From: Verrucomicrobia bacterium ADurb.Bin018
GTDB taxonomy: Bacteria > Verrucomicrobiota > Kiritimatiellia > CAIQIC01 > Lenti-01
Length of the DNA: 37,927 nt
Direction of reading: 5' to 3'
NCBI GenBank assembly: GCA_002071335.1
Contig: MWEZ01000006.1
Coordinates: 1-37,927, forward strand
Shown: positions 9,270-17,745 of the stretch, one piece after another
Numbering within the stretch: position 1 is the first letter of the stretch
Layout of the letters: each line of letters starts with the position of its first letter
Position numbers and translations under genes: made by a program
The notes under the pieces: generated by a model
What the model saw: only the letters and a program-made list of their open reading frames with translations
What the model was told of the DNA's origin: nothing
The model's database searches: none

Positions 9270-10373
9270 ATGCTCAGAAGGTTCCGAGTCATTGGATTAA
9301 TGCTGGCGGTGCTGGCGGCGGCAGTTTTGCCGGGCGCGGCCAGTCTGTTTCAAATTGATGTGGATCCGTTTTACGCGGATACGCTGCTCAAGGGCAAATT
9401 CGGCGATGTGCCGGTATATTTCTTTTTGGGGCCGTCGCCCACCATGGAAAAAGCGGTGGTGGCGTTCATCGGCGCGGCGACGCAGACGCTGGATGTCTGC
9501 GTATATGACCTGAATCTGCCGGAGTTTGCGCAGGCGCTCTTGGATGCCCGCGCGCGCGGGGTCAAGGTGCGGGTGATTGTGGCCCAGGAAAACGCGGAGA
9601 AGGCCTACGCCATTTCCGGGCAACTGGCGCAGATGGAAAAGCTGGGCATGCTGACGCTGGCGCACAACCGCTCAGGCCTGATGCACAACAAATTCATGGT
9701 GGCCGATAAACGGCTGGTCTGGACCGGATCCTACAACCTCACGCGCAACTGTTCGCGGTTCAACGACAACCACGCCATCGTGCTGGAAAGCAAGGAGCTG
9801 GCCGAAAACTATTCGCTGGAGTGGCTCGAAATTTTTGAAAAGCGCCACGGCAAGCGCTTCGCATATCCCACGCCGCACCCCGAAGTGAATGTCGGCGGGG
9901 TATTGATCCACAACTATTTCACGCCCGAAGACGACACCCGCGGGGGCATCGTGGCGGAGATGGACAAGGCCACCAACGAGATTGCCATCCTGGCGTTTTC
10001 GTTCACGGATGCCGCGATGACTGAAGCGGTCAAGCGCGCGATCGGCCGCGGGGTGCGCACCATTATAGTGCTCGATTCCGGCATGGCCACTCACCCCAGC
10101 GCCAACACCAGGCAACTGGAGGCCATGGGGGCCAACGTCCGGATGTCACCGGGGGTTCTCCTGCATCACAAAGTCATTGTGATTGACCGGCAGACCGTCG
10201 TGCTCGGCTCCGCCAACTTCTCGCAGGCGGCGTTTGACAAAAACGATGAAAACGTCCTGATCGTCAAAGCGCCCAATTTTGCCCAAGCCATGCTGCGCGA
10301 GGCCATGCGCTGTTGGCGGGCGGAGCCCTACTGGATCACCAAATGGCGCACGCAGCTCCCGGCCAGCCCATGA
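9270..10373 (+). CDS. Secreted phospholipase D-like protein (two HKD motifs)
   Basis: A 367-residue member of the phospholipase D superfamily, whose members hydrolyse phosphodiesters in lipids or nucleic acids through a covalent phospho-histidine. Both catalytic motifs are complete: H139-x-K141-x4-D146 in LMHNKFMVAD followed by GSYNLTRN, and H299-x-K301-x4-D306 in LLHHKVIVID followed by GSANFSQAAF. The N-terminus (MLRRFRVIGLMLAVLAAAVL, then PGAAS) is a signal peptide without a lipobox, so the protein is probably exported to the periplasm. The layout, two HKD motifs in a short chain, resembles bacterial Nuc-like endonucleases and cardiolipin-synthase relatives; which activity applies cannot be told. 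The ATG at 9270 was chosen because the signal sequence starts there and upstream codons overlap the promoter. Confidence 0.88.
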   Translation: MLRRFRVIGLMLAVLAAAVLPGAASLFQIDVDPFYADTLLKGKFGDVPVYFFLGPSPTMEKAVVAFIGAATQTLDVCVYDLNLPEFAQALLDARARGVKVRVIVAQENAEKAYAISGQLAQMEKLGMLTLAHNRSGLMHNKFMVADKRLVWTGSYNLTRNCSRFNDNHAIVLESKELAENYSLEWLEIFEKRHGKRFAYPTPHPEVNVGGVLIHNYFTPEDDTRGGIVAEMDKATNEIAILAFSFTDAAMTEAVKRAIGRGVRTIIVLDSGMATHPSANTRQLEAMGANVRMSPGVLLHHKVIVIDRQTVVLGSANFSQAAFDKNDENVLIVKAPNFAQAMLREAMRCWRAEPYWITKWRTQLPASP

Positions 10374-10403
10374 TTCGCGCGGCGGGAAACGCCAAATCTT
10401 TCG

Positions 10404-10432
10404 TTGAGGAATCCGCGCCGGGGCAGTAGATT
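10404..10432 (+). promoter_or_regulatory. Candidate metH promoter
   Basis: TTGAGG (10404-10409) and TAGATT (10427-10432) are separated by 17 bp in the 92-bp gap after the PLD gene. The leader would be about 27 nt and carries GGAG 6 nt before the ATG. I saw no cobalamin riboswitch; the gap is too short for one. Confidence 0.5.
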
Positions 10433-10465
10433 GCCCATTCCACAACAACCCAAACGGAGCCCGTG

Positions 10466-13015
10466 ATGCGCATCAAAGAATTTCTGAACCACAACCTGCT
10501 GCTGGTGGATGGGGCCATGGGTACGCAAATCCAGAATCGCAATCCGGGCGCGGCGGCCTGGGGCGCCTATGAGGGCTGCAACGAGTGGCTGAATCTGTCC
10601 GCGCCGGAAATCATCCGTGACATCCACGCGGCCTATTTTGCGGCGGGTTGCGATGCAGTGGAAACCAACAGTTTTGGCGCGTCGCCGCTGACGTTGGGAG
10701 AATATCAATTGACTGCCCGCGCGCGGGAGATCGCCCGCGCCGCCGCGCAAATTGCCCGCGGTGCCGCGAATGAGGCAGCGCAACAGAGCGGCCGCCCGCG
10801 CTATGTGCTGGGCTCCGTCGGTCCCGGCACCAAGCTGGTGACGCTCGGCCAGGTGACCTACGACGAACTCTACGGCGGCTACCAAGAGCAAATGACCGGC
10901 CTGTTGGAGGGCGGGGCGGATGGGCTGATCATTGAAACCTGCCAGGACTTGCTGCAAATCAAGGCGGCGGTGGCAGCGGCCCAAAAAGTGATGGGCGCCA
11001 ACACCGACAAATTACTTTACGTTTCCGTGACGGTGGAAACCACGGGCACGCTACTAGTGGGGTCGTCCATCGGAGCGGTCATGGCCGCCCTGGAACCATA
11101 TCCGATTGATGTGTTGGGATTGAATTGCGCCACCGGGCCGGAAGCCATGGAGCGCCACTTGGAGGCCATCGCCCGGCAATGGCGCGGTGGCCTGGGGTGC
11201 ATGCCCAATGCCGGCCTGCCCACGCTGCAAGAGGGGCGCGTGCATTATCCGCTGGGCGCGGCCGACTTCGCGCGGATATTTGCGCCGATGGTGCAACGGC
11301 TGGGGCTCAACGTAGCTGGCGGTTGCTGCGGCACGACCCCGGAACACATCCGTGAATTGCGCCGCGCGCTTGGCGCCGCGCCCGCGCCCGCGCCACGCGA
11401 CGTTCAACCGCCAGAGCAGGTGGCCAGCCTGTTCGCGCCGATGGACCTCACCCAAAACCCGCCGCCGATGTACGTGGGTGAGCGCGCCAATGCCACCGGC
11501 TCCAAAAAGTTCCGCGAAGCCCTGCTGGCCGAAAAGCTCGACACCGCATTCGATTTGCTGGTGGAGCAGGATGAAGGCGTGGCGCACGTTCTGGATTTGA
11601 GCGTGGCCTATGCCGGGCGCAACGAAACCGCCGACATGACCGCGCTGGTGGCGCGGGCCGCCCGCGAGTGCCGGCTGCCGATCATGGTGGATAGCACGCA
11701 GTTGGACGTGGTGGAAGCCGCGCTGAAATTGCACGGCGGGCGAATGTTGATCAATTCCATCAACTTTGAATCCGGCGAAGAAAAAGCGGAAAAACTCGTG
11801 GCGCTGGCCAAGCAATTCGGCGCTGGGCTGGTGGCCCTGACCATTGACGAAGTGGGCATGGGCATGACCGCCGACCGTAAGGTGGAAATCGCGCGCCGGC
11901 TGGTGGACTTTTGTGTTCAGCGCGGAATGCGCCCCGGCGATTTGCTCATTGACCCGCTAACCTTCACCATCGGCAGCGGTGACCCCGCGCTGAAAACCGC
12001 CGCCGTGGAGACCATCGAAGCCATCCGCCGCATCAAGCAGGAAATCCCCGGGGTGCGCACGCTGCTGGGGCTCTCGAACATTTCGTTCGGCTTGAAACCG
12101 GCCGCGCGCAAAGTGCTCAACACGGTTTTCCTGGACCGCTGCGTCAAGGCCGGCATGGATGCGTGCATCATCAATACTTCCGCCTTGGTGGCGCTGACGG
12201 ACCTGGCACCCGCCGCGGTGACCCTCGCCGAGCGCCTGCTGGACAACGATGCCGCGCAAGGCGACCCGCTCGAGGTCTATATCCAGCACTTCGAGACCAC
12301 CAGCCCGGAAGAGGAAGCCGCCGCGGAGGCCGCGCTACAAACTCCCGCCGAACAGGTGCAGGCCGCACTGGTCAAAGGCAAGGCCGCGCTACTAGCCGAT
12401 TCCGTTCCAGCCCTGCTGGCGGAAATGGCCGCGGAAGATGTGCTGAACAACCACCTGATCCCCGGCATGAAGGAAGTGGGCCGCCTGTTCAACGACGGCA
12501 TCCTCCAGTTGCCGTTTGTGCTGAAGTCAGCCGAGGTCATGAAGAAGGCTGTGGACATGATCAAGCCTTTCCTGAAGGCGGGCGAGGCCAAAGCCGCCGG
12601 CACCCTCGTCATTGGCACCGTCGCGGGCGACGTCCACGACATCGGCAAAAACCTGGTGGATATCATCCTCTCGAACAACGGCTACAAAGTGGTGAACCTG
12701 GGCGTCAAGGTTTCCATCGAGCGAATGTTGGAAGTCGTGCGTGAAACCAAGGCGGACATGCTGGGCATGAGCGGCCTGCTCGTCAAATCGGTGCAGGTCA
12801 TGCGCGATAACCTCAAGGCAATGGAAGCCGCCGGGCTGAACATCCCGGTACTGCTGGGCGGCGCGGCGCTCACGGAAAACTTCGTGATCAATGACTGCCA
12901 GCCCGCTTATTCCGGGCCGGTGCGCTACTGCAAGGATGCGTTCGACAGCATCACCGCCTTCCGCGAGCTGGAAGAAACCGGCCGCCTCGCGCCCACACCC
13001 CCGCCCAAGGCCTAG
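10466..13015 (+). CDS. metH: Cobalamin-dependent methionine synthase lacking the AdoMet reactivation domain
   Basis: Transfers the methyl group of 5-methyltetrahydrofolate to homocysteine via cobalamin. Domains in order: homocysteine-binding barrel (about 1-300) with zinc ligands C221, C287 and C288 (GLNCATGPEAM, GGCCGTTPEH); pterin-binding barrel (about 325-600, VGERANATGSKKF, VDSTQLDVVEAAL, INSINFESGEEK); four-helix cap and B12-binding Rossmann domain (about 620-840) with D722-x-H724-x-x-G, His724 being the lower cobalt ligand. The protein stops at 849 residues, whereas E. coli MetH has 1227; the missing part is the C-terminal domain that reductively re-methylates inactive cob(II)alamin. 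The stop is followed by non-coding DNA, so this is a genuine short form, as known in some other bacteria. GTG 10463 just before the ATG is an alternative start; GGAG is 6 nt before the ATG. Confidence 0.94.
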   Translation: MRIKEFLNHNLLLVDGAMGTQIQNRNPGAAAWGAYEGCNEWLNLSAPEIIRDIHAAYFAAGCDAVETNSFGASPLTLGEYQLTARAREIARAAAQIARGAANEAAQQSGRPRYVLGSVGPGTKLVTLGQVTYDELYGGYQEQMTGLLEGGADGLIIETCQDLLQIKAAVAAAQKVMGANTDKLLYVSVTVETTGTLLVGSSIGAVMAALEPYPIDVLGLNCATGPEAMERHLEAIARQWRGGLGCMPNAGLPTLQEGRVHYPLGAADFARIFAPMVQRLGLNVAGGCCGTTPEHIRELRRALGAAPAPAPRDVQPPEQVASLFAPMDLTQNPPPMYVGERANATGSKKFREALLAEKLDTAFDLLVEQDEGVAHVLDLSVAYAGRNETADMTALVARAARECRLPIMVDSTQLDVVEAALKLHGGRMLINSINFESGEEKAEKLVALAKQFGAGLVALTIDEVGMGMTADRKVEIARRLVDFCVQRGMRPGDLLIDPLTFTIGSGDPALKTAAVETIEAIRRIKQEIPGVRTLLGLSNISFGLKPAARKVLNTVFLDRCVKAGMDACIINTSALVALTDLAPAAVTLAERLLDNDAAQGDPLEVYIQHFETTSPEEEAAAEAALQTPAEQVQAALVKGKAALLADSVPALLAEMAAEDVLNNHLIPGMKEVGRLFNDGILQLPFVLKSAEVMKKAVDMIKPFLKAGEAKAAGTLVIGTVAGDVHDIGKNLVDIILSNNGYKVVNLGVKVSIERMLEVVRETKADMLGMSGLLVKSVQVMRDNLKAMEAAGLNIPVLLGGAALTENFVINDCQPAYSGPVRYCKDAFDSITAFRELEETGRLAPTPPPKA

Positions 13016-13025
13016 CGACAGCCGG

Positions 13026-13044
13026 TTTTCCACAGCGTGGGAAA
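13026..13044. repeat. Degenerate outlying palindrome unit
   Basis: TTTTCCACAGCGTGGGAAA lies just after the metH stop, 137 bp before the first regular unit of the array. Its left arm is intact and its right arm carries a changed base. It looks like an isolated relic of the same element. Confidence 0.5.
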
Positions 13045-13050
13045 GAGGGT

Positions 13051-13078
13051 TCAGAGGTCAGAGGTCAGGGTTCAGGGA
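13051..13078. repeat. Heptamer tandem repeat TCAGRGK, four units
   Basis: Four consecutive 7-mers: TCAGAGG, TCAGAGG, TCAGGGT, TCAGGGA. This is a short simple-sequence repeat in the metH-cstA gap, of the slippage-prone kind. Confidence 0.7.
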
Positions 13079-13079
13079 C

Positions 13080-13098
13080 CAGCCGTGATTCACGGCTG
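13080..13098. terminator. Stem-loop after metH, possible terminator
   Basis: CAGCCGTG and CACGGCTG form an 8-bp stem with loop ATT about 65 nt after the metH stop. No T-run follows, so it may end transcripts by another route or only protect a 3' end. Confidence 0.3.
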
Positions 13099-13162
13099 CC
13101 GACCCAGTTTCTCTACCATATGAATCACGCCCCGTGTTGCCTTTGCCTGCTTGATTCGATGG

Positions 13163-13338
13163 TTTTCCACAGTGTGGAAAAATAAATTCCACAGTGTGGA
13201 AAAATTCGGGTCGCAGCGCGGGTATTTTTCTACGCAATGGAAAAACTTTCACAAATTTTTCCACACAATGGAACAACTTTGGGCCCATTTTTCCACGCTA
13301 TGGAAAACTTATGCGGATTTTTTCCACGGTGTGGAAAA
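13163..13338. repeat. Palindrome array 1: six TTTTCCA-N5-TGGAAAA units
   Basis: Six 19-bp units have centres at 13172, 13194, 13235, 13266, 13298 and 13329, so the steps are 22, 41, 31, 32 and 31 bp, near multiples of the DNA helical repeat. Arms are conserved and the 5-nt core varies (CAGTG, CAGTG, CGCAA, CACAA, CGCTA, CGGTG); the second unit has only TTCCA/TGGAA arms and the third and fourth carry one arm change each. The rest of the 426-bp metH-cstA gap holds the heptamers, one stem-loop and no convincing gene. ORFs through the array only translate the repeat. Confidence 0.9.
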
Positions 13339-13441
13339 CCTTGCGCCGCGGTGACCGCGCGCTGAAAAATTGTTGGGCAAAAAGCTGGATTTTTCGTCAA
13401 GGCAGGCAGAAGATGGCCCCCTTTCAAAACGGTGGTGACGT

Positions 13442-15151
13442 ATGCTGGGCTTGATATTTCTGGGTTGCTGCGGGCTGTTCTGGGCGGCGTATAAGATTTA
13501 CGGCGGCTGGATGGAGCGCCGGCTGGACATGCTGGAGGAACGGCTAACGCCCGCCCACACGATGTATGACGGGGTGGATTATGCCCCGGCGCCGGATGCG
13601 GTGGTGTTCGGGCATCATTTCAGCTCGATTGCCGGTGCGGGGCCGATTGTGGGGCCGATTGCGGCGGCGTTGGCGTTTGGCTGGGGGCCAGCGCTGGTGT
13701 GGATTGTGCTGGGGGTGATCTTTATCGGCGGGGTGCAGGACTACACCTCGATGATGGCCAGCGTGCGCAACAAAGGGCAGAGCTTGGCGCAAATCGGCCG
13801 GAGCGCGATGGGCCCGCTAACGTATCGCCTGTTTCTATTGTTCATCCTGCTGGTGCTGCTTTATGTGATCATGGTGTTTCTGGACATGACTGCGGCGACG
13901 TTCGCGCCGATTACGCTGAAGTGGGGGGCGCCGGAAACGGTGGAGTCGCGGATTGGTGGCGTGGTGGCGACGGCATCGGTGTTTTATATTTTTCTGGCGG
14001 CGGTGTTTGGGTGGGTGCTGAACCGCTGGAAGATGCCGCTGCGCAAAGCCACGCTGCTGGCGGTGCCGCTGGTGTTTGGCGGGTTGTGGCTGGGGCAGGT
14101 GTGGCCGCTGGCGCCATCGTTGGTGCCCTCGCTGTTGGGGTCGGACAAATATTTTTGGTCGGCCATTTTGCTGGTGTATTGTTTGGTGGCGTCGGCGTTG
14201 CCGGTATGGGCGCTCTTGCAGCCGCGCGATTATTTGTCGTCGTTTTTACTTTACGCCTGCCTGCTGGGGGGCGCGGTGGGGTTGTTGCTGGGGTCGGGGA
14301 GCGGCGCGGCGACGATTGCCTGGCCGGCGTTCATCACGGCGCAGACGCCGGCGGATGGGTGGATTTATCCGGCGCTCTGCGTGATGATTGCCTGCGGCGC
14401 GGTAAGCGGCTTCCACGCGGTGCTGGCCAGCGGGACCACGTCCAAGCAGTTGAACCGGGAAAGTTCCGTGAAGCGGGTGGGGCTGGGGGCCATGCTGGTC
14501 GAAGCCGTACTGGCGGTGCTGGCGCTGGCGACAGTAATGATTTTGGCGGAGAAGCCGGCGCTGTCGCCACCGGCTATTTTCGCGGCGGGGATCGAGCGGT
14601 TCTTCCGGCCGCTGGGCGTGCCGGACGGTTGGATCATGTCGCTGGCGATGCTGGCGGTGAGCACGTTTGTACTGACAACGTTGGATACGTGCACACGATT
14701 GTGCCGGATTATTTTGCAGGAGCTGACGGGCTTTGGGTCAGAGACCACCTGGAAGCGGGTGGTTTCGACAGTGGTGGTGCTGGCGCTGCCGGCCTATGTG
14801 GTGTTTCAGGAAATCCCGGGGGCGGGGGGGCAGTTGATGCCGGCGTGGCGCGCCATCTGGCCGGCGTTTGGCGCGACAAACCAGTTGATGGGCGCAATGG
14901 CGCTGCTGATGGTGTATGGCTGGCTGCGCAACCAAGGCAAGTCGGCGTGGTTTGTATGGTTGCCGATGGTGTTCATGTTCGTGACCACGATGCTGGCGCT
15001 GGCGCAGATTGTGTGGCGTAACTTCCAGCAGGATGGCAGCAAGTTGATCGGCGGCTTGAGCGCGGTGCTGCTGGCGCTGGCAGCAGTGGTGCTGGTGGAT
15101 GTGGCGATGCGCGTGGTGCGCCGGTGGTCGCCGCTGTTCTCCCGCGGATAA
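13442..15151 (+). CDS. cstA: CstA family carbon-starvation transporter (peptide/pyruvate uptake)
   Basis: Inner-membrane protein of 569 residues with about 15 hydrophobic segments. The family signature HHFSSIAGAGPIVGP is at 58-72, followed by GVIFIGGVQDYTSMMASVRNKGQS, both diagnostic of CstA/BtsT proteins, which take up peptides or pyruvate when carbon is short. It is shorter than E. coli CstA (about 700 residues) but the core is intact. The ATG at 13442 has only a weak GGTGG-type site upstream. The gene follows the palindrome array with about 100 bp between them, so the array could influence its promoter; I see no clear -10/-35 pair there. Base usage is rich in TGG/CTG/GTG, as expected for a membrane protein in a GC-rich genome. 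Confidence 0.92.
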   Translation: MLGLIFLGCCGLFWAAYKIYGGWMERRLDMLEERLTPAHTMYDGVDYAPAPDAVVFGHHFSSIAGAGPIVGPIAAALAFGWGPALVWIVLGVIFIGGVQDYTSMMASVRNKGQSLAQIGRSAMGPLTYRLFLLFILLVLLYVIMVFLDMTAATFAPITLKWGAPETVESRIGGVVATASVFYIFLAAVFGWVLNRWKMPLRKATLLAVPLVFGGLWLGQVWPLAPSLVPSLLGSDKYFWSAILLVYCLVASALPVWALLQPRDYLSSFLLYACLLGGAVGLLLGSGSGAATIAWPAFITAQTPADGWIYPALCVMIACGAVSGFHAVLASGTTSKQLNRESSVKRVGLGAMLVEAVLAVLALATVMILAEKPALSPPAIFAAGIERFFRPLGVPDGWIMSLAMLAVSTFVLTTLDTCTRLCRIILQELTGFGSETTWKRVVSTVVVLALPAYVVFQEIPGAGGQLMPAWRAIWPAFGATNQLMGAMALLMVYGWLRNQGKSAWFVWLPMVFMFVTTMLALAQIVWRNFQQDGSKLIGGLSAVLLALAAVVLVDVAMRVVRRWSPLFSRG

Positions 15152-15163
15152 GTGGCGAGCGCG

Positions 15164-15194
15164 CCGCGGGCGCCCCGCGGGGCATCCGTTTTTT
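15164..15194 (+). terminator. Weak terminator-like stem after cstA
   Basis: CCGCGGG (15164-15170) and CCCGCGG (15174-15180) form a 7-bp stem with a 3-nt loop; a run of six T follows at 15189-15194, but 8 nt downstream of the stem, which is not ideal. Confidence 0.35.
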
Positions 15195-15198
15195 GGGG

Positions 15199-15227
15199 TT
15201 GCGGAGGGCGGGGGGGTTGGGGAGAAT
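15199..15227 (+). promoter_or_regulatory. Candidate promoter of the glycosyltransferase operon
   Basis: TTGCGG (15199-15204) and GAGAAT (15222-15227) are separated by 17 bp, and the ATG of the first gene is 11 nt after the -10. No Shine-Dalgarno is evident in the short leader. Confidence 0.4.
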
Positions 15228-15238
15228 CGCGCGGCATT

Positions 15239-16972
15239 ATGGAAGCTGAACAAAACGTGCGGGCGCAGGATGTCCCGGATTGGCATTGGGGGCATCTGGC
15301 GTTGTTTTTGGCGGTGGTGGCCACATGGTTGGCGCTGGCCGGCCTGAATCTGTGGATGGGGGAACTGAACCAGGACGAAGGCTGGTACCTCTATGCCGCC
15401 AAGCAGATGGGGGAAGGGCTATGGCCCTACCGCGATTTTGCCTTCACGCAGGCGCCCATGCTGCCGCTGGTCTATTCGTTGGTGTATGGCTGGGTGGGAA
15501 AATATGGGCTGTTGGGCGGGCGCGCAGTGACGTGGGGCTTTGGGACGCTGGGCACGTTGTTCGCGGTGTGGCTGGCCATGCGGGCCGGGCCGCGGCGGGC
15601 GCTGCGCTTCACGGGGGGGCTGTGCTTTATTTTGATCGCGGTCAATGTGTACCAATCGTATTTCACCACGGTGGTCAAAACCTATTCGCTGGCCAGTTTG
15701 TTTTTGTCGGCCGGGCTACTGGCGCTGGCCTATGTGGGGCCGCGACGCGGCTTCCGGGCCGCCACGTTGGCGGGCTTTTTGCTGGCGTGCGCCACGGCCA
15801 CGCGCATCTCGCTGGGGGCGGCGCTGGCGGTGGGCGGGCTCTACCTTTTCATTTGCCGCCGCCGATTGCGCCTGTGGGCATGGCTGGATTTTGCGCTGGG
15901 CGGGTTGCTTGGCTTGGCGGTGACGTTCCTGCCCTTCATGATGCTGGGGCGCGAAGGATTTCAATTCGGCGTGTTGGAATATCACACGCTGCGCGAATCG
16001 GGCCCGTGGCTGACGCAACTGGCCTACAAGGCGGGTTGCCTCTCGCGGCTGGGGCAGGCGTATTTCCCGGCGGCGGCGGCGGGGCTGGCGCTGCTGATGC
16101 TAGCCGGGCGCTACGTGGTGCTGCGGGGCAAATCGCCCTGTGACCGCGGCGAGGATTCGCCGCTCTACGCCGGGCCGGAAGACATCGCGCCGTGCTTCAA
16201 CACGTTTTTGTGGGTGACGGTGTTTGCGCTGGCGCTGGTGCATTTGGCCGCACCGTTTCCCTATGACGATTATCAGGTGCCGATCTACCCGGTGTATTGC
16301 GCGGCGCTGACGGCCACCGCCGCGCGATGGTGGCTGCGCGAGGAAGGCCGGCGCTTCGGCGAGACGCCGCCATGGCGCGGCCTGCGGCGGTTGGCCATCC
16401 TCGTGGTGGCGTGGCTGCTGTGCAGCCTCTACGCGTTTTCCTCCCCGCAAACCCAAAGCTGGTTTGTGGCGGGGCGCGACCGCATCTGGTGGCGGCTGCG
16501 CTCCCAAAGCCCGCTGGGCCAGTTGCGCGATACCGCCCAATGGATCCGCGATCTGAACAAGCCCACCGGTGCCACGGAGCTGTTGACGCAGGACACGTAT
16601 CTGGCAGTGGAAACCGGCCTGGACGTGCCGCATGGCATGGAGATGGGGCCGTTCAGCTACTACCCCGATTGGCCGCGCGAAAAGGCGGAGAAAATCGGTG
16701 TGCTGAACCGCGACATGATGCTGGAATTGCTGGCCACGCAGACCAACGCGCCGATTGCCGCATTCAGCGGCTACAGCCTCGCCATCCGTTCGCCGGAAGT
16801 GGAAGAGGTCACCCGCGAGGATCAGCAGGCCTTCGCCGACATTTTGGCCGCCCGCTATGAGCACGTGGAATCCATCCCCGGCTTCGGGCAGGCGGGCACC
16901 ACGCTGGAATTGTGGCGGCTGCAACAGGCGGAAACGGAGTGGACACCTCCCGTGGAGACGCCCGAGGAATGA
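15239..16972 (+). CDS. GT-C type membrane glycosyltransferase (GT39/ArnT-like)
   Basis: A 577-residue protein with a first membrane span at about 18-40 followed by NQDEGWYLYAAKQMGEG: the acidic pair D46-E47 after helix 1 is the catalytic hallmark of GT-C enzymes such as ArnT and protein mannosyltransferases. About ten further spans follow, then a soluble C-terminal domain of about 140 residues facing the periplasm. These enzymes move a sugar from a polyprenyl-phosphate carrier to lipid or protein on the outer side of the membrane. The next gene, overlapping by ATGA, encodes the matching polyprenyl-phosphate sugar synthase, which supports the assignment. The frame is open upstream to 15152, but the ATG at 15239 is the sensible start because upstream codons cover the promoter. 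Acceptor and sugar are unknown. Confidence 0.85.
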   Translation: MEAEQNVRAQDVPDWHWGHLALFLAVVATWLALAGLNLWMGELNQDEGWYLYAAKQMGEGLWPYRDFAFTQAPMLPLVYSLVYGWVGKYGLLGGRAVTWGFGTLGTLFAVWLAMRAGPRRALRFTGGLCFILIAVNVYQSYFTTVVKTYSLASLFLSAGLLALAYVGPRRGFRAATLAGFLLACATATRISLGAALAVGGLYLFICRRRLRLWAWLDFALGGLLGLAVTFLPFMMLGREGFQFGVLEYHTLRESGPWLTQLAYKAGCLSRLGQAYFPAAAAGLALLMLAGRYVVLRGKSPCDRGEDSPLYAGPEDIAPCFNTFLWVTVFALALVHLAAPFPYDDYQVPIYPVYCAALTATAARWWLREEGRRFGETPPWRGLRRLAILVVAWLLCSLYAFSSPQTQSWFVAGRDRIWWRLRSQSPLGQLRDTAQWIRDLNKPTGATELLTQDTYLAVETGLDVPHGMEMGPFSYYPDWPREKAEKIGVLNRDMMLELLATQTNAPIAAFSGYSLAIRSPEVEEVTREDQQAFADILAARYEHVESIPGFGQAGTTLELWRLQQAETEWTPPVETPEE

Positions 16973-17745
16973 AGCTCTCCATCATTGTTCCGGCCTATAA
17001 TGAGGCCACCCGCATCGGTTCGATGCTGGCGGCCTATTTGCCGTTTTTTGCCGAACGCTATGGTGACCAGTTTGAGCTGATTGTGTCCATCAACAACACC
17101 ACGGACAACACGCCGGAGATTGTCCGCTCTTGGCAGGAGCGCTACCCGCAGGTGCGGGTCCTGAACGAGCCACGGCCCATCGGCAAAGGCGGCGCGATTA
17201 TGGCAGCCGGCCGGCAGGCGCGCGGTGACTACATCGGCTTTGTGGATGCCGACGGCGCGACGCCCCCCGCTGCGTTTCAGGATTTGGTGGACAACATCGG
17301 CCAGGCCGGCCTGATTATTGCCTCGCGGCGGCTGCCGGGCGCGGTGGTCAGTCCGCGGCAACCGTGGCCGCGCCGTGTGGCATCACGGATTTTCAACTGG
17401 CTGGTGCGCCGCCTGTTCAAATTGCAAATCACCGACACCCAATGTGGCGCCAAGCTCATGACCGCCGTCGCGTGGCGCGACATCGTGCCCCGGATCGGCC
17501 TCACCAAATGGGCGTTCGATGTGGACATGTTGTTCCAGACCCGCCGTGCGCGCTATCCCATCACGGAAATCCCCACCACGTGGAGCGATGTGGCCGGCTC
17601 CAAGCTGCGCGTGGGACGGGTCTCCGCCCAAATGTTTTTGGCCATTTGCCGCCTGCGCCTGCTGTATTCGCCGCTGAGCTGGGTGGTGACCCTCTACGAC
17701 CGGGTGCTGGGCCGGGTGATTGACTTGCCGCCGGATGCGCGATGA
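16969..17745 (+). CDS. GT2 glycosyltransferase, polyprenyl-phosphate sugar synthase (Dpm1/DPG synthase-like)
   Basis: A 258-residue GT-A fold enzyme. It begins MKLSIIVPAYNEATRIG, has the nucleotide-binding RPIGKGGAIMAAG loop (69-81) and the metal-binding D93-A-D95 motif, then the TDTQCGAKL and TKWAFDVDMLF segments that are typical of dolichyl-phosphate mannose/glucose synthases. It lacks C-terminal membrane spans, so it is the soluble or peripheral form. It would charge undecaprenyl phosphate with a sugar from a nucleotide donor in the cytoplasm. The start overlaps the stop of the GT-C gene and its own stop overlaps the flippase start, both as ATGA, so all three are translationally coupled. 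Confidence 0.92.
   Translation: MKLSIIVPAYNEATRIGSMLAAYLPFFAERYGDQFELIVSINNTTDNTPEIVRSWQERYPQVRVLNEPRPIGKGGAIMAAGRQARGDYIGFVDADGATPPAAFQDLVDNIGQAGLIIASRRLPGAVVSPRQPWPRRVASRIFNWLVRRLFKLQITDTQCGAKLMTAVAWRDIVPRIGLTKWAFDVDMLFQTRRARYPITEIPTTWSDVAGSKLRVGRVSAQMFLAICRLRLLYSPLSWVVTLYDRVLGRVIDLPPDAR

Noticed and set aside
13151-13454. Short Trp/His/Phe-rich ORFs (FSTVWK, FHTMEQ) in array 1
   Set aside because: They are translations of the palindromes, occur in all frames and on both strands in both arrays, and lack credible ribosome sites.
13699-15021. 440-codon frame overlapping cstA on the same strand
   Set aside because: Shifted-frame shadow, very Gly/Ala-rich; cstA in the other frame carries the family signature.
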